From: JAAOIF01 sp965206195
GTDB taxonomy: Bacteria > Pseudomonadota > Gammaproteobacteria > PS1 > Pseudothioglobaceae
Assembly: GCA_965206195.1 (NCBI GenBank)
Contig: CBDBIZ010000011.1
Location: 744,001-808,000, forward strand
Reading direction: 5' to 3'
Length of the DNA stretch: 64,000 bases
In this document: one piece after another, positions 36,514 through 45,531 of the stretch
Position numbering within the stretch: the stretch's first letter is position 1
Layout of the letters: every line of letters begins with the position of its first letter
Made by a program: the position numbers and the translations under genes
The notes under the pieces: generated by a model
Told to the model about the DNA's origin: nothing
Database searches by the model: none
The model's input: the letters and a program-made list of their open reading frames with translations, nothing else

Positions 36514-37482
36514 TTATTTAATTGAACCTTTAATTGCACCTATTCCTTGATTAATTGAGCTATCTGCTACATTCAAGTCATTCATCGATTGATTGCCTAT
36601 ATCATAAGCTTTTTCAGTTGCTATTTTTAATAAATTAACCCACAAACTAATTGCACCAGCGTATAGCCCCAACATCATAAAATCTATCAAAAAATACTCA
36701 AAATTTGAGCTAGCATAGCGCTCGGCAGCAGTGAGCATGGCGTTGTCTTTACCCCTACTTGCAGCAGTACCCAGGTTGCTATTTAAGGTTGTTATTTGCA
36801 ATACAAACTCATGCAAATAGCTCACAATAATTATGATTACTTGGGTGAATGCCACTGAGAAGTAAAGCATAGCGTAGAAGATTAAAAAATCAATTCGAAA
36901 CGCCGCAATTATCATGACAATGGGTAAAAATATAATCATCAATGCTTGGGTCATGGCAATGGTGATGGGTATGATTAGTTTGGTAATGTAAATACTTAGG
37001 TCTTTAATCAGTCCAGCAATTAGACTGCCAACAAAAGCAAAAGTTTGTCCGATGATAGCTATTACAAATCCACCAGGGTCTGATGCAAAAGCTGTGCCAA
37101 AATCTGCTATATCTTCATACCAAGGCTTGTCATTTGGATCTTCCTCACCTGTTAGATATAGTCGCAACAGTTTATCCACAGTTGCGTGGGTATATACATA
37201 ATTATAATTTTCATTAATCTTGAAGTCTATATACAAGGATGGCTTTAAAACCAAATCCCAATATTCGCCACATTCAAGATCGGTAGGCTCGCCTTTTTCG
37301 CCTTGTGCAGCAAGCGGTATTGTAAATCCTCCTGGCGTGGTTGAATACTTGCTATAACAACTAACCGATGTATCAGACGGGTCACAAGACCGATAAAAGC
37401 CTTTCCCAGTGGTTTTATCCAAAAAATAAGCAGCACCTGCCCAGTCGTAAGCCTCTTCATCAATGCCTGTAAAGTCCAACAC
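36514..37482 (-). CDS. TraG N-terminal-type membrane protein, 5'-shortened, copy 2
   Basis: A 322-residue diverged paralog of 34836-35705. Shared layout: YDWAGAAYFLDK...GFYRSC, then LECGEYWDLV, a linker, two hydrophobic clusters (residues about 140-215 and 265-285) and a tail with IGNQSMNDLNVADSS. It starts at GTG 37482, but the frame is open back to a TAG near 37556 with no ATG, so the true N-terminus is lost. Directly upstream lies an IS1595-family relic, suggesting insertion-linked truncation. Role as in the family: mating-pair formation or exclusion; present function unknown. Confidence 0.62.
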   Translation of the reverse strand: MLDFTGIDEEAYDWAGAAYFLDKTTGKGFYRSCDPSDTSVSCYSKYSTTPGGFTIPLAAQGEKGEPTDLECGEYWDLVLKPSLYIDFKINENYNYVYTHATVDKLLRLYLTGEEDPNDKPWYEDIADFGTAFASDPGGFVIAIIGQTFAFVGSLIAGLIKDLSIYITKLIIPITIAMTQALMIIFLPIVMIIAAFRIDFLIFYAMLYFSVAFTQVIIIIVSYLHEFVLQITTLNSNLGTAASRGKDNAMLTAAERYASSNFEYFLIDFMMLGLYAGAISLWVNLLKIATEKAYDIGNQSMNDLNVADSSINQGIGAIKGSIK

Positions 37483-37557
37483 GCCTTCATCAATGTTGAT
37501 TAGATTTTTCTTGACAAGGTTATCAAACTTAGTGGCTTTAACTATAAAATGGGTAAC

Positions 37558-37812
37558 GACAACCTAAGCGACTTTTTTTAAGATGTAAATTAAGTATATT
37601 TTTGTTCATTTCTTTAAATTTTACCGGTCCAGTTTTAACGTAGTCTCAAAAATGACTCGATACCATTTATATGTGCAGAAAATCAAGTGCTATTAAGGGT
37701 TTTATTATTGTGCAAACTCTCTGGCGAGTTCATTCTTAATTATGCACCCCGAAACGGCTTTTATAACCAAAATCTACCAGTCCAGCACACCCTTTCAAGC
37801 CATCAGATTAAA
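37558..37812 (-). mobile_element. Decayed IS1595-family transposase fragment
   Basis: Reverse-strand reading in shifting frames gives SDGLKGCAGLVDFGYKSRFG (37739-37806), then HINGIESF (37651-37674), then KFKEMNKNILNLHLKKS (37567-37620). These correspond in order to the GLVDLGY, HINGIESFW and KFNG...LHLKE signatures of IS1595 transposases. Several stops and frameshifts and lost sequence show it is dead. An adjacent 44-codon frame without an ATG (37795-37926, reverse, starting SFPHLTQRDLEKEL) is unexplained. Nothing else was recognised up to 38066. Confidence 0.75.
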
Positions 37813-38066
37813 AAGCTCGGATAATTCCAAAATTCTAAGTCTAATAGCCGTTAAATAGTTGTGTATTTGGCTACTTAATTGTGTTAATTCTTTCTCTAAA
37901 TCTCTTTGTGTGAGATGCGGAAACGAGCTATATATTTATTTTTTTTACCTTTATAACAATAATTTAACCTGTTTTTATACATAACTTAATGCCATGACTC
38001 TTTATTTTTTAACAACCAAGGTTACAATATTCGCGTTGGGCAACAGGGAAAGGTAGCGAGACAGAG

Positions 38067-38825
38067 TTAGAACCTTGTACCGCTACTCTCTGTATCGCTT
38101 AATTGATCAATTTGCTGTTGAATTTTTAACTCTTGTGCTCTAATGAGTGCTTTTTGCCTTTCGAGCGCTTGTTTTTGTTTATCAATTTCTATCTTTGTTT
38201 TTGCCTCTAGTTCGCGTCGTTGCTGCGCCTTGATTTCGCTAATCGGTCTAGATTTTAAGTATTCAAAAATCTTGACAATTTTTTTGACGCCGCTTACTTT
38301 TTTGGTTGTTCTTACTGCCTCTTTAGCCTCTCTTTTGGTTACTTTCCCCATCAAATAAACGGTTTTATTTTCGGTTGAAACCTTGACACGTGCTGGATGG
38401 AAGACCTCTTGATTGTAAAATAAAGCCTTAACCTTAACAGTAATCAAGCTGTCGTTGGCTCTTGAAAGTAGTGAGCTGGCTGGTGCGACTTGTACTTCGT
38501 TGATAATTTTTAATACTTGTGGCACATGCTCGATAATTAAGTGCTCAATTAGTGCTTTGTGTTGTGCCTTGGCAACTTCGCCAGTCACCAACACTTTGGA
38601 TTCATAGGTTAGAAAATTCAGGTGCGCATCTTTGAGTATGTTGTTTTTGTCCTGACTGATTGCATTATAAAGTGCTAAATACAGGGTGCCATCATCTAAA
38701 ATCGTGCCAAGACTACGGCGATCATTTTGAATGCTGGTTGCAGCATGAATGGTAGAGACGTTTTGAACAGGGGTGGCACAAGCGCCAAGTGTCAAGGTCA
38801 AGGAAATTGATAGAGTTTTTAACAT
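38067..38825 (-). CDS. BON-domain outer-membrane lipoprotein (DolP/YraP-like)
   Basis: The protein starts MLKTLSISLTLTLGAC with a lipobox cysteine, followed by two BON domains (about 38-105 and 115-195; VKALFYNQEVFHPARVKVS and NKTVYLMGKV). It has a long charged C-terminal coiled-coil tail (about 205-252) not present in E. coli DolP. DolP supports outer-membrane integrity and BAM function. An in-frame ATG eight codons earlier (38849) is also possible and would overlap yraN by 11 bases. The yraN-BON gene order matches enterobacteria loosely. Confidence 0.83.
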   Translation of the reverse strand: MLKTLSISLTLTLGACATPVQNVSTIHAATSIQNDRRSLGTILDDGTLYLALYNAISQDKNNILKDAHLNFLTYESKVLVTGEVAKAQHKALIEHLIIEHVPQVLKIINEVQVAPASSLLSRANDSLITVKVKALFYNQEVFHPARVKVSTENKTVYLMGKVTKREAKEAVRTTKKVSGVKKIVKIFEYLKSRPISEIKAQQRRELEAKTKIEIDKQKQALERQKALIRAQELKIQQQIDQLSDTESSGTRF

Positions 38826-38838
38826 TTGGTTTTTAACT

Positions 38839-39204
38839 TTAAAAAGCATCTTTAATCCAATTAATTACAGGATATTTTAGATTAGATTCGACCCCAACAA
38901 CATCAAATCTGCACGTAAAATCTTGATATTGTGGTTTGTGTTGTAAATAATGCTGCGCAGTTTTGGTAATTTTTGTTTGTTTGTTGTAATCAACCGTTTC
39001 TATTGCGGTGCCAAATTTGGTATTTTGGCGATAACGTACTTCAATAAAAACCAATTCATTGGTGGTTTTATCAAGCATAATAATATCTATTTCACCCAAT
39101 TGAGTTAAATAGTTTTGCGCAATCAGTTGTAGACCATGCTTAGATAGATATTTAAGCGCAATTGCCTCAGCTGTATTGCCAATTTTTCTTTTAAAACTAA
39201 ACAT
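38839..39204 (-). CDS. UPF0102 family endonuclease-like protein YraN
   Basis: A 121-residue member of the YraN family with a PD-(D/E)xK-like core: GEIDIIMLD and FIEVRYRQN. The family's function is unresolved, often placed near rsmI as here. It is divergent from rsmI with 11 bases between starts, and its stop lies at the start of the BON gene. Confidence 0.9.
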   Translation of the reverse strand: MFSFKRKIGNTAEAIALKYLSKHGLQLIAQNYLTQLGEIDIIMLDKTTNELVFIEVRYRQNTKFGTAIETVDYNKQTKITKTAQHYLQHKPQYQDFTCRFDVVGVESNLKYPVINWIKDAF

Positions 39205-39215
39205 GGATTGTATGT

Positions 39216-40043
39216 ATGTCAGGTTGTTTATATATTGTCGCCACGCCGATTGGAAACCTAGATGACATCAGCTTTAGGGCGATTCAAACTTTAAAAACAG
39301 TTGACGTCATTTTGGCAGAAGATACCCGTCATAGCAAGGTGTTATTGAGTCATTATGATATTATTACCCCGATGCGCGCGCTACATGAACACAACGAGTC
39401 CCAGCAAGCTGACAACATCATCAAGCAACTGCTAAGCGGTAAAACCATGGCGCTTATCAGTGATGCAGGTACGCCATTGATTAGCGACCCAGGCTATGTT
39501 TTGGTACGCCGTACCAAGCAATCTGGTGTTAATGTGATGCCAATTCCTGGGGCGAGTGCTATCATTAGTGCTTTGTGCGCGTCAGGCATTGCCAGCGACA
39601 AATTTAGTTTTTTTGGGTTTTTACCTGCCAAACAAACTATGCGTATTAAGGCTATTCAAACCAAAGCATACTTGGATGAAACGGCTATTTTTTACGAATC
39701 GCCCAAGCGCATATTGGCAAGCTTATTGGATTTTCAGTCGGTATTGGGCGATGAACGCTTGGTTTGTTTGGCAAAAGAAATCAGCAAATCGTTTGAGACC
39801 ATCAAAACTGCAAGTTTATCCGTATTGGTGGATTACTTGCAGGCCGATAGCGCGCATCAGAAAGGAGAATTTGTGATTCTAGTCGCTGCGATTGATAAAT
39901 CCAATAAAGTTTTAAAGGAGCGACAATTAGATAAAATACTCCCTATCTTATTAACAGAAATGAGCGCTTCTAAAGCAGCTAAATTGGTGGCTAAAATCAC
40001 TGGTATTGACAAAAAATATTGTTATCAACGCGCCATTGAATAA
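39216..40043 (+). CDS. rsmI: 16S rRNA (cytidine-1402-2'-O)-methyltransferase
   Basis: SAM-dependent methyltransferase modifying C1402 in the 30S decoding centre. The 275-residue protein has LYIVATPIGNLDDIS, EDTRHSKVLLSHY, SDAGTPLISDPGY and PGASAIISAL. The stop overlaps the next gene's ATG by one base (TAATG). Confidence 0.96.
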   Translation: MSGCLYIVATPIGNLDDISFRAIQTLKTVDVILAEDTRHSKVLLSHYDIITPMRALHEHNESQQADNIIKQLLSGKTMALISDAGTPLISDPGYVLVRRTKQSGVNVMPIPGASAIISALCASGIASDKFSFFGFLPAKQTMRIKAIQTKAYLDETAIFYESPKRILASLLDFQSVLGDERLVCLAKEISKSFETIKTASLSVLVDYLQADSAHQKGEFVILVAAIDKSNKVLKERQLDKILPILLTEMSASKAAKLVAKITGIDKKYCYQRAIE

Positions 40044-40354
40044 TGAGCTATTATCAACATCACATCTTTTTTTGTAATAATCTGCGCAAGGACGCCGCAC
40101 CTTGCTGTTCGCAACTTGGTGCTGGGCAAATGTATCGTTATGCAAAGGACAAATGTCGCAACGAGGGATTGCTTGGTAAAGGCAAAATCGGCGTGAGTGA
40201 ATCGCGCTGTTTAGGACGCTGTGAGCATGGGCCAGTGGTCGTGGTTTATCCAAATAATATTTGGTACCAGTACGTTGACAAGCATGATATTGATGAGATT
40301 ATCACCAAACATTTAAAAGCGGGCAAGGTGGTGAAGCGTCTACAAATTAAATAG
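40043..40354 (+). CDS. Thioredoxin-like [2Fe-2S] ferredoxin
   Basis: A 103-residue protein of the thioredoxin-like ferredoxin group. Cysteines are arranged as FFCNNLR...CC near the N-terminus and SRCLGRCEHGPVVVVYP further on, which is the cluster-binding pattern. Its electron-transfer partner is unknown. It is translationally coupled to rsmI; its last 15 bases overlap coaE on the other strand. Confidence 0.87.
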   Translation: MSYYQHHIFFCNNLRKDAAPCCSQLGAGQMYRYAKDKCRNEGLLGKGKIGVSESRCLGRCEHGPVVVVYPNNIWYQYVDKHDIDEIITKHLKAGKVVKRLQIK

Positions 40355-40945
40355 CTTTTTTGCTAATTTTTTGACCGTTTGTTCTAAAGCAAGCATATCG
40401 GCATTATTGTTAATAACATCGATTGGTAGTTTTTTACCCAAGGCTAAGCGCTGGCTTGAGTTGGCTTGCGAAGCGATCATTTTTTTTGCAAGGTTTTCAT
40501 CAATATTTTTACGTTTTAGTAGGCGGTTTAACTGATTTTGCGTACTGCAATCAATCACAATAGCGCGCTCAAATAACGCATAAAGATTTTGTTCCACTAA
40601 TAACGCCACCTCAACCACCACTAAATCTGTATCCAATTTTTTGATGTTTGCCTGCATTTCTGCCAATATTTTTGGATGCAATATTTGTTCAATGTGTTGT
40701 TTGTTGGATGTGCTAGCGAACAAGTGTTGGCGTAATATTTTGCGATTCAAGGTTTTATCAGTATTGAGAATGCCCTGTCCAAACTTTGCTACCAATTCGT
40801 TAAAACCCTTGGTGCCAGACTCAACTACTCGACGGGCGATACTGTCAAGCTCAATAGTGGGTACACCAATTTCTTCGAAAATCTTGCATACACTTGATTT
40901 GCCGCAAGCAATACCGCCAGTTAGTGCAATTTTAAGGATGGACAT
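40340..40945 (-). CDS. coaE: Dephospho-CoA kinase
   Basis: Last step of coenzyme A synthesis. The 201-residue protein begins MSILKIALTGGIACGKSSV, with the Walker A GGIACGKS, and has LDSIARRVV and VVVEVALLVE. The frame extends 21 codons upstream, but the family start matches the ATG at 40943-40945. It is convergent with the ferredoxin gene and divergent from tRNA-Met. Confidence 0.94.
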   Translation of the reverse strand: MSILKIALTGGIACGKSSVCKIFEEIGVPTIELDSIARRVVESGTKGFNELVAKFGQGILNTDKTLNRKILRQHLFASTSNKQHIEQILHPKILAEMQANIKKLDTDLVVVEVALLVEQNLYALFERAIVIDCSTQNQLNRLLKRKNIDENLAKKMIASQANSSQRLALGKKLPIDVINNNADMLALEQTVKKLAKKLFNL

Positions 40946-41001
40946 AGATATTATTTTAGCAATTATGGGCGTTTGATAATAACAATATTCTACGCCGGCT
41001 A

Positions 41002-41030
41002 TTGACATTTTGCCTAAAGCTTTCGATAAT
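41002..41030 (+). promoter_or_regulatory. Promoter for tRNA-Met
   Basis: TTGACA (41002-41007), a 17-base spacer and GATAAT (41025-41030) stand 12 bases before the tRNA. This is a near-consensus sigma70 promoter with ACACGC just downstream of the -10 box. Confidence 0.85.
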
Positions 41031-41042
41031 ACACGCTCTTTT

Positions 41043-41119
41043 GGTTATGTAGCTCAGCTGGTTAGAGCACAGCATTCATAATGCTGGGGTCGGTGGTTCA
41101 AGCCCACCCATAACCACCA
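41043..41119 (+). tRNA. Elongator tRNA-Met (CAT)
   Basis: Complete 77-base cloverleaf with encoded CCA. The acceptor stem GGTTATG/CATAACC is fully paired, unlike the initiator. The anticodon CAT sits in GCATTCATAATGC. It closely resembles the E. coli elongator tRNA-Met. Confidence 0.96.
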
Positions 41120-41170
41120 TTTTTACCACTATATTTTTCATACATCAAGTTGGGGCACTAAAAAAGCGAC

Positions 41171-41199
41171 TTGATTAAATTAGCGGTTCGCTGTATAAT
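41171..41199 (+). promoter_or_regulatory. Promoter for the tkt-gap cluster
   Basis: TTGATT (41171-41176) and TATAAT (41194-41199) with a 17-base spacer lie 27 bases before the tkt start. Confidence 0.8.
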
Positions 41200-41226
41200 C
41201 ACGAGATTTTTGCTCAAGGAATGACT

Positions 41227-43212
41227 ATGCCATCACGCAGAGATTTAGCCAACGCCATTCGCGCCCTTAGCATGGATGCAGTTCAAAAGGCCAATTCGGG
41301 TCATCCGGGCGCGCCCATGGGCATGGCAGATATTGCACAGGTGCTTTGGAATGATCATCTAAAATACAATCCAAGCAATGCTAAATGGGCAGACAGAGAT
41401 CGCTTTGTCCTCTCCAATGGTCATGGCTCCATGCTCATTTATTCGTTATTACACCTGAGTGGTTTTGACCTCAGTATGGATGATATTAAGAACTTCCGTC
41501 AATTGCATTCAAAGACAGCTGGTCACCCCGAGTACGGCTATGCTGATGGCATCGAGACGACCACAGGTCCACTCGGACAAGGTATTACTAATGCTGTGGG
41601 TATGGCGATTGCCGAGCGCACTTTGGCTGCTCAATTTAACAAAGATGGACATGAGATTGTTGCTCATCATACTTATGTATTTATGGGCGATGGTTGTCTA
41701 ATGGAGGGCTTGTCACATGAGTCTTGTGCCTTAGCGGGTACACTGGGTCTAGGTAAGCTGATTGCGTTTTGGGATGATAATGATATTTCGATTGATGGAC
41801 ATATTGGTGAGTGGATGGAGCGCGGTGTACCAGGTCGTTTCAAGTCTTATGACTGGCATGTTGTCTCAGTTGATGGGCATGATAGTGAGGCGATTAACGC
41901 AGCGATTGTTGAGTCAAAATCAGTCACAGACAAACCAAGTCTTATTTGCTGCAAGACTACTATTGGCTTTGGTTCGCCAAATAAAGCAGGTGGACACGAC
42001 TGTCATGGCGCGCCTTTGGGCGATGATGAGATTGTCCTAACCCGCGAAGCATTAGGTTGGACACATGCGCCTTTTGAGATTCCTGATGATATTTATGCAG
42101 GCTGGGACCATAAAGCACAAGGTGCGGCCGATGAGAGCGCATGGAATGAGAAATTTGCCACTTATGCGAAAGAATATCCTACTGAAGCAGCTCAGTTTGA
42201 GCGCCGTATGCGTGGTGAATTGCCCGCTAATTTTGCGCCTGAAATGGATAAGTTTATTGCCCAAACTCAGATTGATATGCCCAATATTGCTTCACGTAAA
42301 GCTTCACAAAACGCGATTGAAGCGATGGGTCCTTTGCTGCCTGGACTGTTTGGCGGCTCAGCGGATTTAACAGGCTCAAATTTGACCAATTGGTCAGGCA
42401 CGGTTAAAGTTAATAAAGAAAATGCTAAGGGCAATTATCTGTCATGGGGGGTGCGTGAGTTTGGCATGGCACACATGATGAACGGCATGGTGCTACATGG
42501 CGGTTTTAAGGTTTATAGCGCAACCTTCTTTATGTTTATGGAATTCATGCGCAACGCGTTGCGTATGTCAGCACTGATGAAAATTGGCACGATTTATGTC
42601 TATACGCATGACTCAATTGGTCTGGGTGAAGATGGTCCGACCCATCAACCCGTTGAACAAATGTCCACCATACGCATGATTCCAGGTTTTCAAACTTGGC
42701 GCGGTTGTGATGCGACTGAGTCAGCAGTTTCTTGGAAAATGGCAGTGATGCGTACCGATGCGCCGACTGCTTTGGTATTCTCGCGTCAAAATTTAACATC
42801 GATGAAAAGAACGCCAGCGCAAGTTGCTAATATTGAGAAAGGTGGCTATGTGCTCAAAGATTGTGAGGGCAATGCTGATATTATCTTTATTGCCACTGGC
42901 TCTGAAGTTGGTTTAGCAGTGGAAGCTGCTGAGGCAATGACTGACACCAAGGTGCGTGTGGTTTCTATGCCATCAACTGATGTCTATGATGAGCAAGATC
43001 AGACATACAAAGATTCAGTCTTAACCCCAGGCGTTAAGCGTGTTGCAATTGAGGCGGGTGTAGGCGATAGTTGGTACAAGTATATCGGCTTAGATGGCGG
43101 TTTGGTTTGTATGACAACATTTGGCGAATCTGCGCCCGCAAATGACTTGTTCAAAGAGTTTGGTTTTACAGTAGACAATGTGATTGCTACTGCGAAGTCG
43201 GTAATTGGTTAA
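41227..43212 (+). CDS. tktA: Transketolase
   Basis: TPP-dependent transfer of two-carbon units in the Calvin and pentose phosphate cycles. The 661-residue protein contains NSGHPGAPMGMA, the TPP motif GDGCLMEGLSHE and DSIGLGEDGPTHQP. The ATG at 41227 has AAGGA six bases upstream; the ATG two codons earlier is directly against that ribosome site and so is less likely. It opens the tkt-gap-pgk-pyk-fba run. Confidence 0.96.
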   Translation: MPSRRDLANAIRALSMDAVQKANSGHPGAPMGMADIAQVLWNDHLKYNPSNAKWADRDRFVLSNGHGSMLIYSLLHLSGFDLSMDDIKNFRQLHSKTAGHPEYGYADGIETTTGPLGQGITNAVGMAIAERTLAAQFNKDGHEIVAHHTYVFMGDGCLMEGLSHESCALAGTLGLGKLIAFWDDNDISIDGHIGEWMERGVPGRFKSYDWHVVSVDGHDSEAINAAIVESKSVTDKPSLICCKTTIGFGSPNKAGGHDCHGAPLGDDEIVLTREALGWTHAPFEIPDDIYAGWDHKAQGAADESAWNEKFATYAKEYPTEAAQFERRMRGELPANFAPEMDKFIAQTQIDMPNIASRKASQNAIEAMGPLLPGLFGGSADLTGSNLTNWSGTVKVNKENAKGNYLSWGVREFGMAHMMNGMVLHGGFKVYSATFFMFMEFMRNALRMSALMKIGTIYVYTHDSIGLGEDGPTHQPVEQMSTIRMIPGFQTWRGCDATESAVSWKMAVMRTDAPTALVFSRQNLTSMKRTPAQVANIEKGGYVLKDCEGNADIIFIATGSEVGLAVEAAEAMTDTKVRVVSMPSTDVYDEQDQTYKDSVLTPGVKRVAIEAGVGDSWYKYIGLDGGLVCMTTFGESAPANDLFKEFGFTVDNVIATAKSVIG

Positions 43213-43231
43213 CTTAATAAGGAGTAGAAAG

Positions 43232-44227
43232 ATGGCAATTAAAGTAGGTATTAATGGTTTTGGTCGTATCGGTCGTATGGTGTTTCGTGCAATCACAAAA
43301 GATTTTCCAGAATTAGAGGTAGTCGGCATTAATGATTTATTAGACAACGATTATTTGGCGTATATGCTCAAGTATGATACTGCACAAGGTCGTTTTGACG
43401 GTGAAATTGCGCTAGATGGCGATAATTTTGTGATTAATGGTAAGCGTATTCGCCTGTCCGCTGAGCGCAACCCAGCTGACTTGAAGTGGGGCGATATTGA
43501 TGTAGATGTGGTGATTGATTGTACTGGCTTCTTCTTAACCGAAGAATCTTGTCAAACACATATTGATGCAGGTGCGAAAAAAGTAGTTCAATCAGCACCG
43601 AGTAAAGACGCTACGTCAATGTTTGTATACGGTGTGAACCACAGCGAATATGCGGGTCAAACGATTGTTTCAGCAGCTTCTTGTACTACTAACTGCTTGG
43701 CACCGATTGCGAAAGTCATCAACGATAACTGGGGTCTTAAGCGTGGCTTGATGACAACAGTGCACGCCGTAACTGCAACACAAAAAACCGTTGATGGTCC
43801 TTCTATGAAAGATTGGCGAGGTGGTCGTGCGGTATTTGAGAACATCATTCCTTCATCAACTGGTGCCGCTAAAGCAGTAGGTGTCGTTTTGCCTGAGCTT
43901 AACGGTAAATTAACTGGTATGGCTTTTCGTATCCCATCAGTTGATGTATCTGTGGTTGATTTAACTTGTGAATTAGACAAGCCTGCTACTTATGATGAGA
44001 TTTGCATAGCGATTAAACAAGCCTCAGAAGGCTCAATGAAAGGTACTTTGTCTTATACGGATGAGATGGTAGTCTCTAGCGACTTTCGTGGCACTAGTGC
44101 CTCTTCTATTTTTGATGCAGGCGCAGGTATTGCGCTTGATGATACGTTTGTCAAGGTAGTGTCTTGGTACGACAACGAGTATGGCTACACGTGTAATATG
44201 CTACGCTTAGTTGCATACATTGCTTAA
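43232..44227 (+). CDS. gap: Glyceraldehyde-3-phosphate dehydrogenase
   Basis: NAD(P)-dependent interconversion of glyceraldehyde 3-phosphate and 1,3-bisphosphoglycerate. The 331-residue protein starts MAIKVGINGFGRIGRMVFR, preceded by AAGGAG, and has the catalytic SAASCTTNCLAP and the C-terminal SWYDNEYGY. It follows tkt by 19 bases. About 140 bases separate it from pgk. Confidence 0.97.
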   Translation: MAIKVGINGFGRIGRMVFRAITKDFPELEVVGINDLLDNDYLAYMLKYDTAQGRFDGEIALDGDNFVINGKRIRLSAERNPADLKWGDIDVDVVIDCTGFFLTEESCQTHIDAGAKKVVQSAPSKDATSMFVYGVNHSEYAGQTIVSAASCTTNCLAPIAKVINDNWGLKRGLMTTVHAVTATQKTVDGPSMKDWRGGRAVFENIIPSSTGAAKAVGVVLPELNGKLTGMAFRIPSVDVSVVDLTCELDKPATYDEICIAIKQASEGSMKGTLSYTDEMVVSSDFRGTSASSIFDAGAGIALDDTFVKVVSWYDNEYGYTCNMLRLVAYIA

Positions 44228-44366
44228 AAAATAGCCTTTAACTTAGCTAGCTTGATAACGGCGTTGGAAAAAAAACTAATTTACATTTGTAAACTCGTTT
44301 TTGTGCCTTGTGCTAAAGTCAGCTAGACAGGTTAACAGTCGTTTTTAAATTTTTTAGGAAAAAAAT

Positions 44367-45530
44367 ATGTCGGTAATTAATTTATCAGAGTTAGATTTAA
44401 ACTCAAAAAAAGTGCTTATTCGTCAAGACCTTAACGTGCCTATTAAAGATGGCGTTGTGACCAGCGACAAGCGTATTCAGGCTTCATTGCCAACCATTCA
44501 AATGGCAATAGAACAAGGCGCAAAAGTCATGCTTATGTCGCATTTAGGCCGTCCAACAGCTGGGCAATATGAGGCAAAATTTTCATTACAGCCTGTTGCT
44601 AATCGTCTCAGTGAATTACTAGACCAGCCAGTCCGCCTAGAAAAAGACTGGTTAAATGGCATTACCTTAGATGCAGGCGAAGTGGTACTATGTGAGAATG
44701 TGCGCTTTAATGAGGGCGAGATGTCTAATGATGATGCTTTATCTCAAAAAATGGCGGTCTTATGTGATGTTTTTGCCATGGATGCTTTTGGTACCGCACA
44801 CCGCGCCCAAGCCTCTACTCATGGTGTGGCAAAATACGCACCGATTGCTTGTGCAGGCCCTTTACTCTCGGGTGAATTAGCAGCCCTAGGCAAGGCATTG
44901 GATAATCCTAAACGCCCAATGGTGGCGATTGTAGGCGGCTCTAAAGTATCCACCAAATTAACAGTGTTGGAAAGTCTTGCTAAGATTGTTGACCAATTAG
45001 TAGTCGGCGGCGGTATTGCCAATACCTTTGTTGCCGCTCAAGGACATAATGTGGGTAAGTCACTTTGTGAAGACGACCTGATTCCAACGGCTAAAAAGTT
45101 GATGAAAAACTGTGAAATACCGGTACCCACCGATGTGGTTTGCGGCAAAGAATTTTCTGAAACTACAACGGCAGAAACCAAAGCTACAAATGGTGCATCT
45201 GACGATGATATGATTTTTGATATTGGTCCTGATTCTGCAACGCAATTAGCCAAGATTATGCAAAGTGCAGGCACCATTGTTTGGAATGGTCCAGTGGGTG
45301 TGTTTGAATTTGAGCAATTTGCAAGCGGCACTAAAACTTTGGCGATGGCTATTGCTGAATCTGACGCTTTTTCAATCGCAGGCGGTGGCGATACATTAGC
45401 GGCCGTCGATAAGTACAATATTGAAGACAAAATTAGCTATATTTCCACAGGCGGCGGTGCGTTTTTAGAATTTTTAGAAGGAAAAGTTCTACCAGCTGTT
45501 GAAATCTTAGAGCAAAGAGCAAAAGGTTAA
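44367..45530 (+). CDS. pgk: Phosphoglycerate kinase
   Basis: Reversible phosphate transfer between 1,3-bisphosphoglycerate and ADP. The 387-residue protein has RQDLNVPIKDG, MLMSHLGRPT, IVGGSKVSTKL, and the C-terminal AGGGDTLAAV and STGGGAFLEFLEG motifs. It is preceded by AGGAAAAAAAT. Length and motifs are normal for the bacterial enzyme. Confidence 0.97.
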   Translation: MSVINLSELDLNSKKVLIRQDLNVPIKDGVVTSDKRIQASLPTIQMAIEQGAKVMLMSHLGRPTAGQYEAKFSLQPVANRLSELLDQPVRLEKDWLNGITLDAGEVVLCENVRFNEGEMSNDDALSQKMAVLCDVFAMDAFGTAHRAQASTHGVAKYAPIACAGPLLSGELAALGKALDNPKRPMVAIVGGSKVSTKLTVLESLAKIVDQLVVGGGIANTFVAAQGHNVGKSLCEDDLIPTAKKLMKNCEIPVPTDVVCGKEFSETTTAETKATNGASDDDMIFDIGPDSATQLAKIMQSAGTIVWNGPVGVFEFEQFASGTKTLAMAIAESDAFSIAGGGDTLAAVDKYNIEDKISYISTGGGAFLEFLEGKVLPAVEILEQRAKG

Positions 45531-45531
45531 A

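Noticed and set aside
37930..38066. Structured RNA such as RNase P RNA near rsmI/yraN
   Set aside because: The sequence lacks the conserved RNase P core motifs and is mostly AT-rich without convincing helices.
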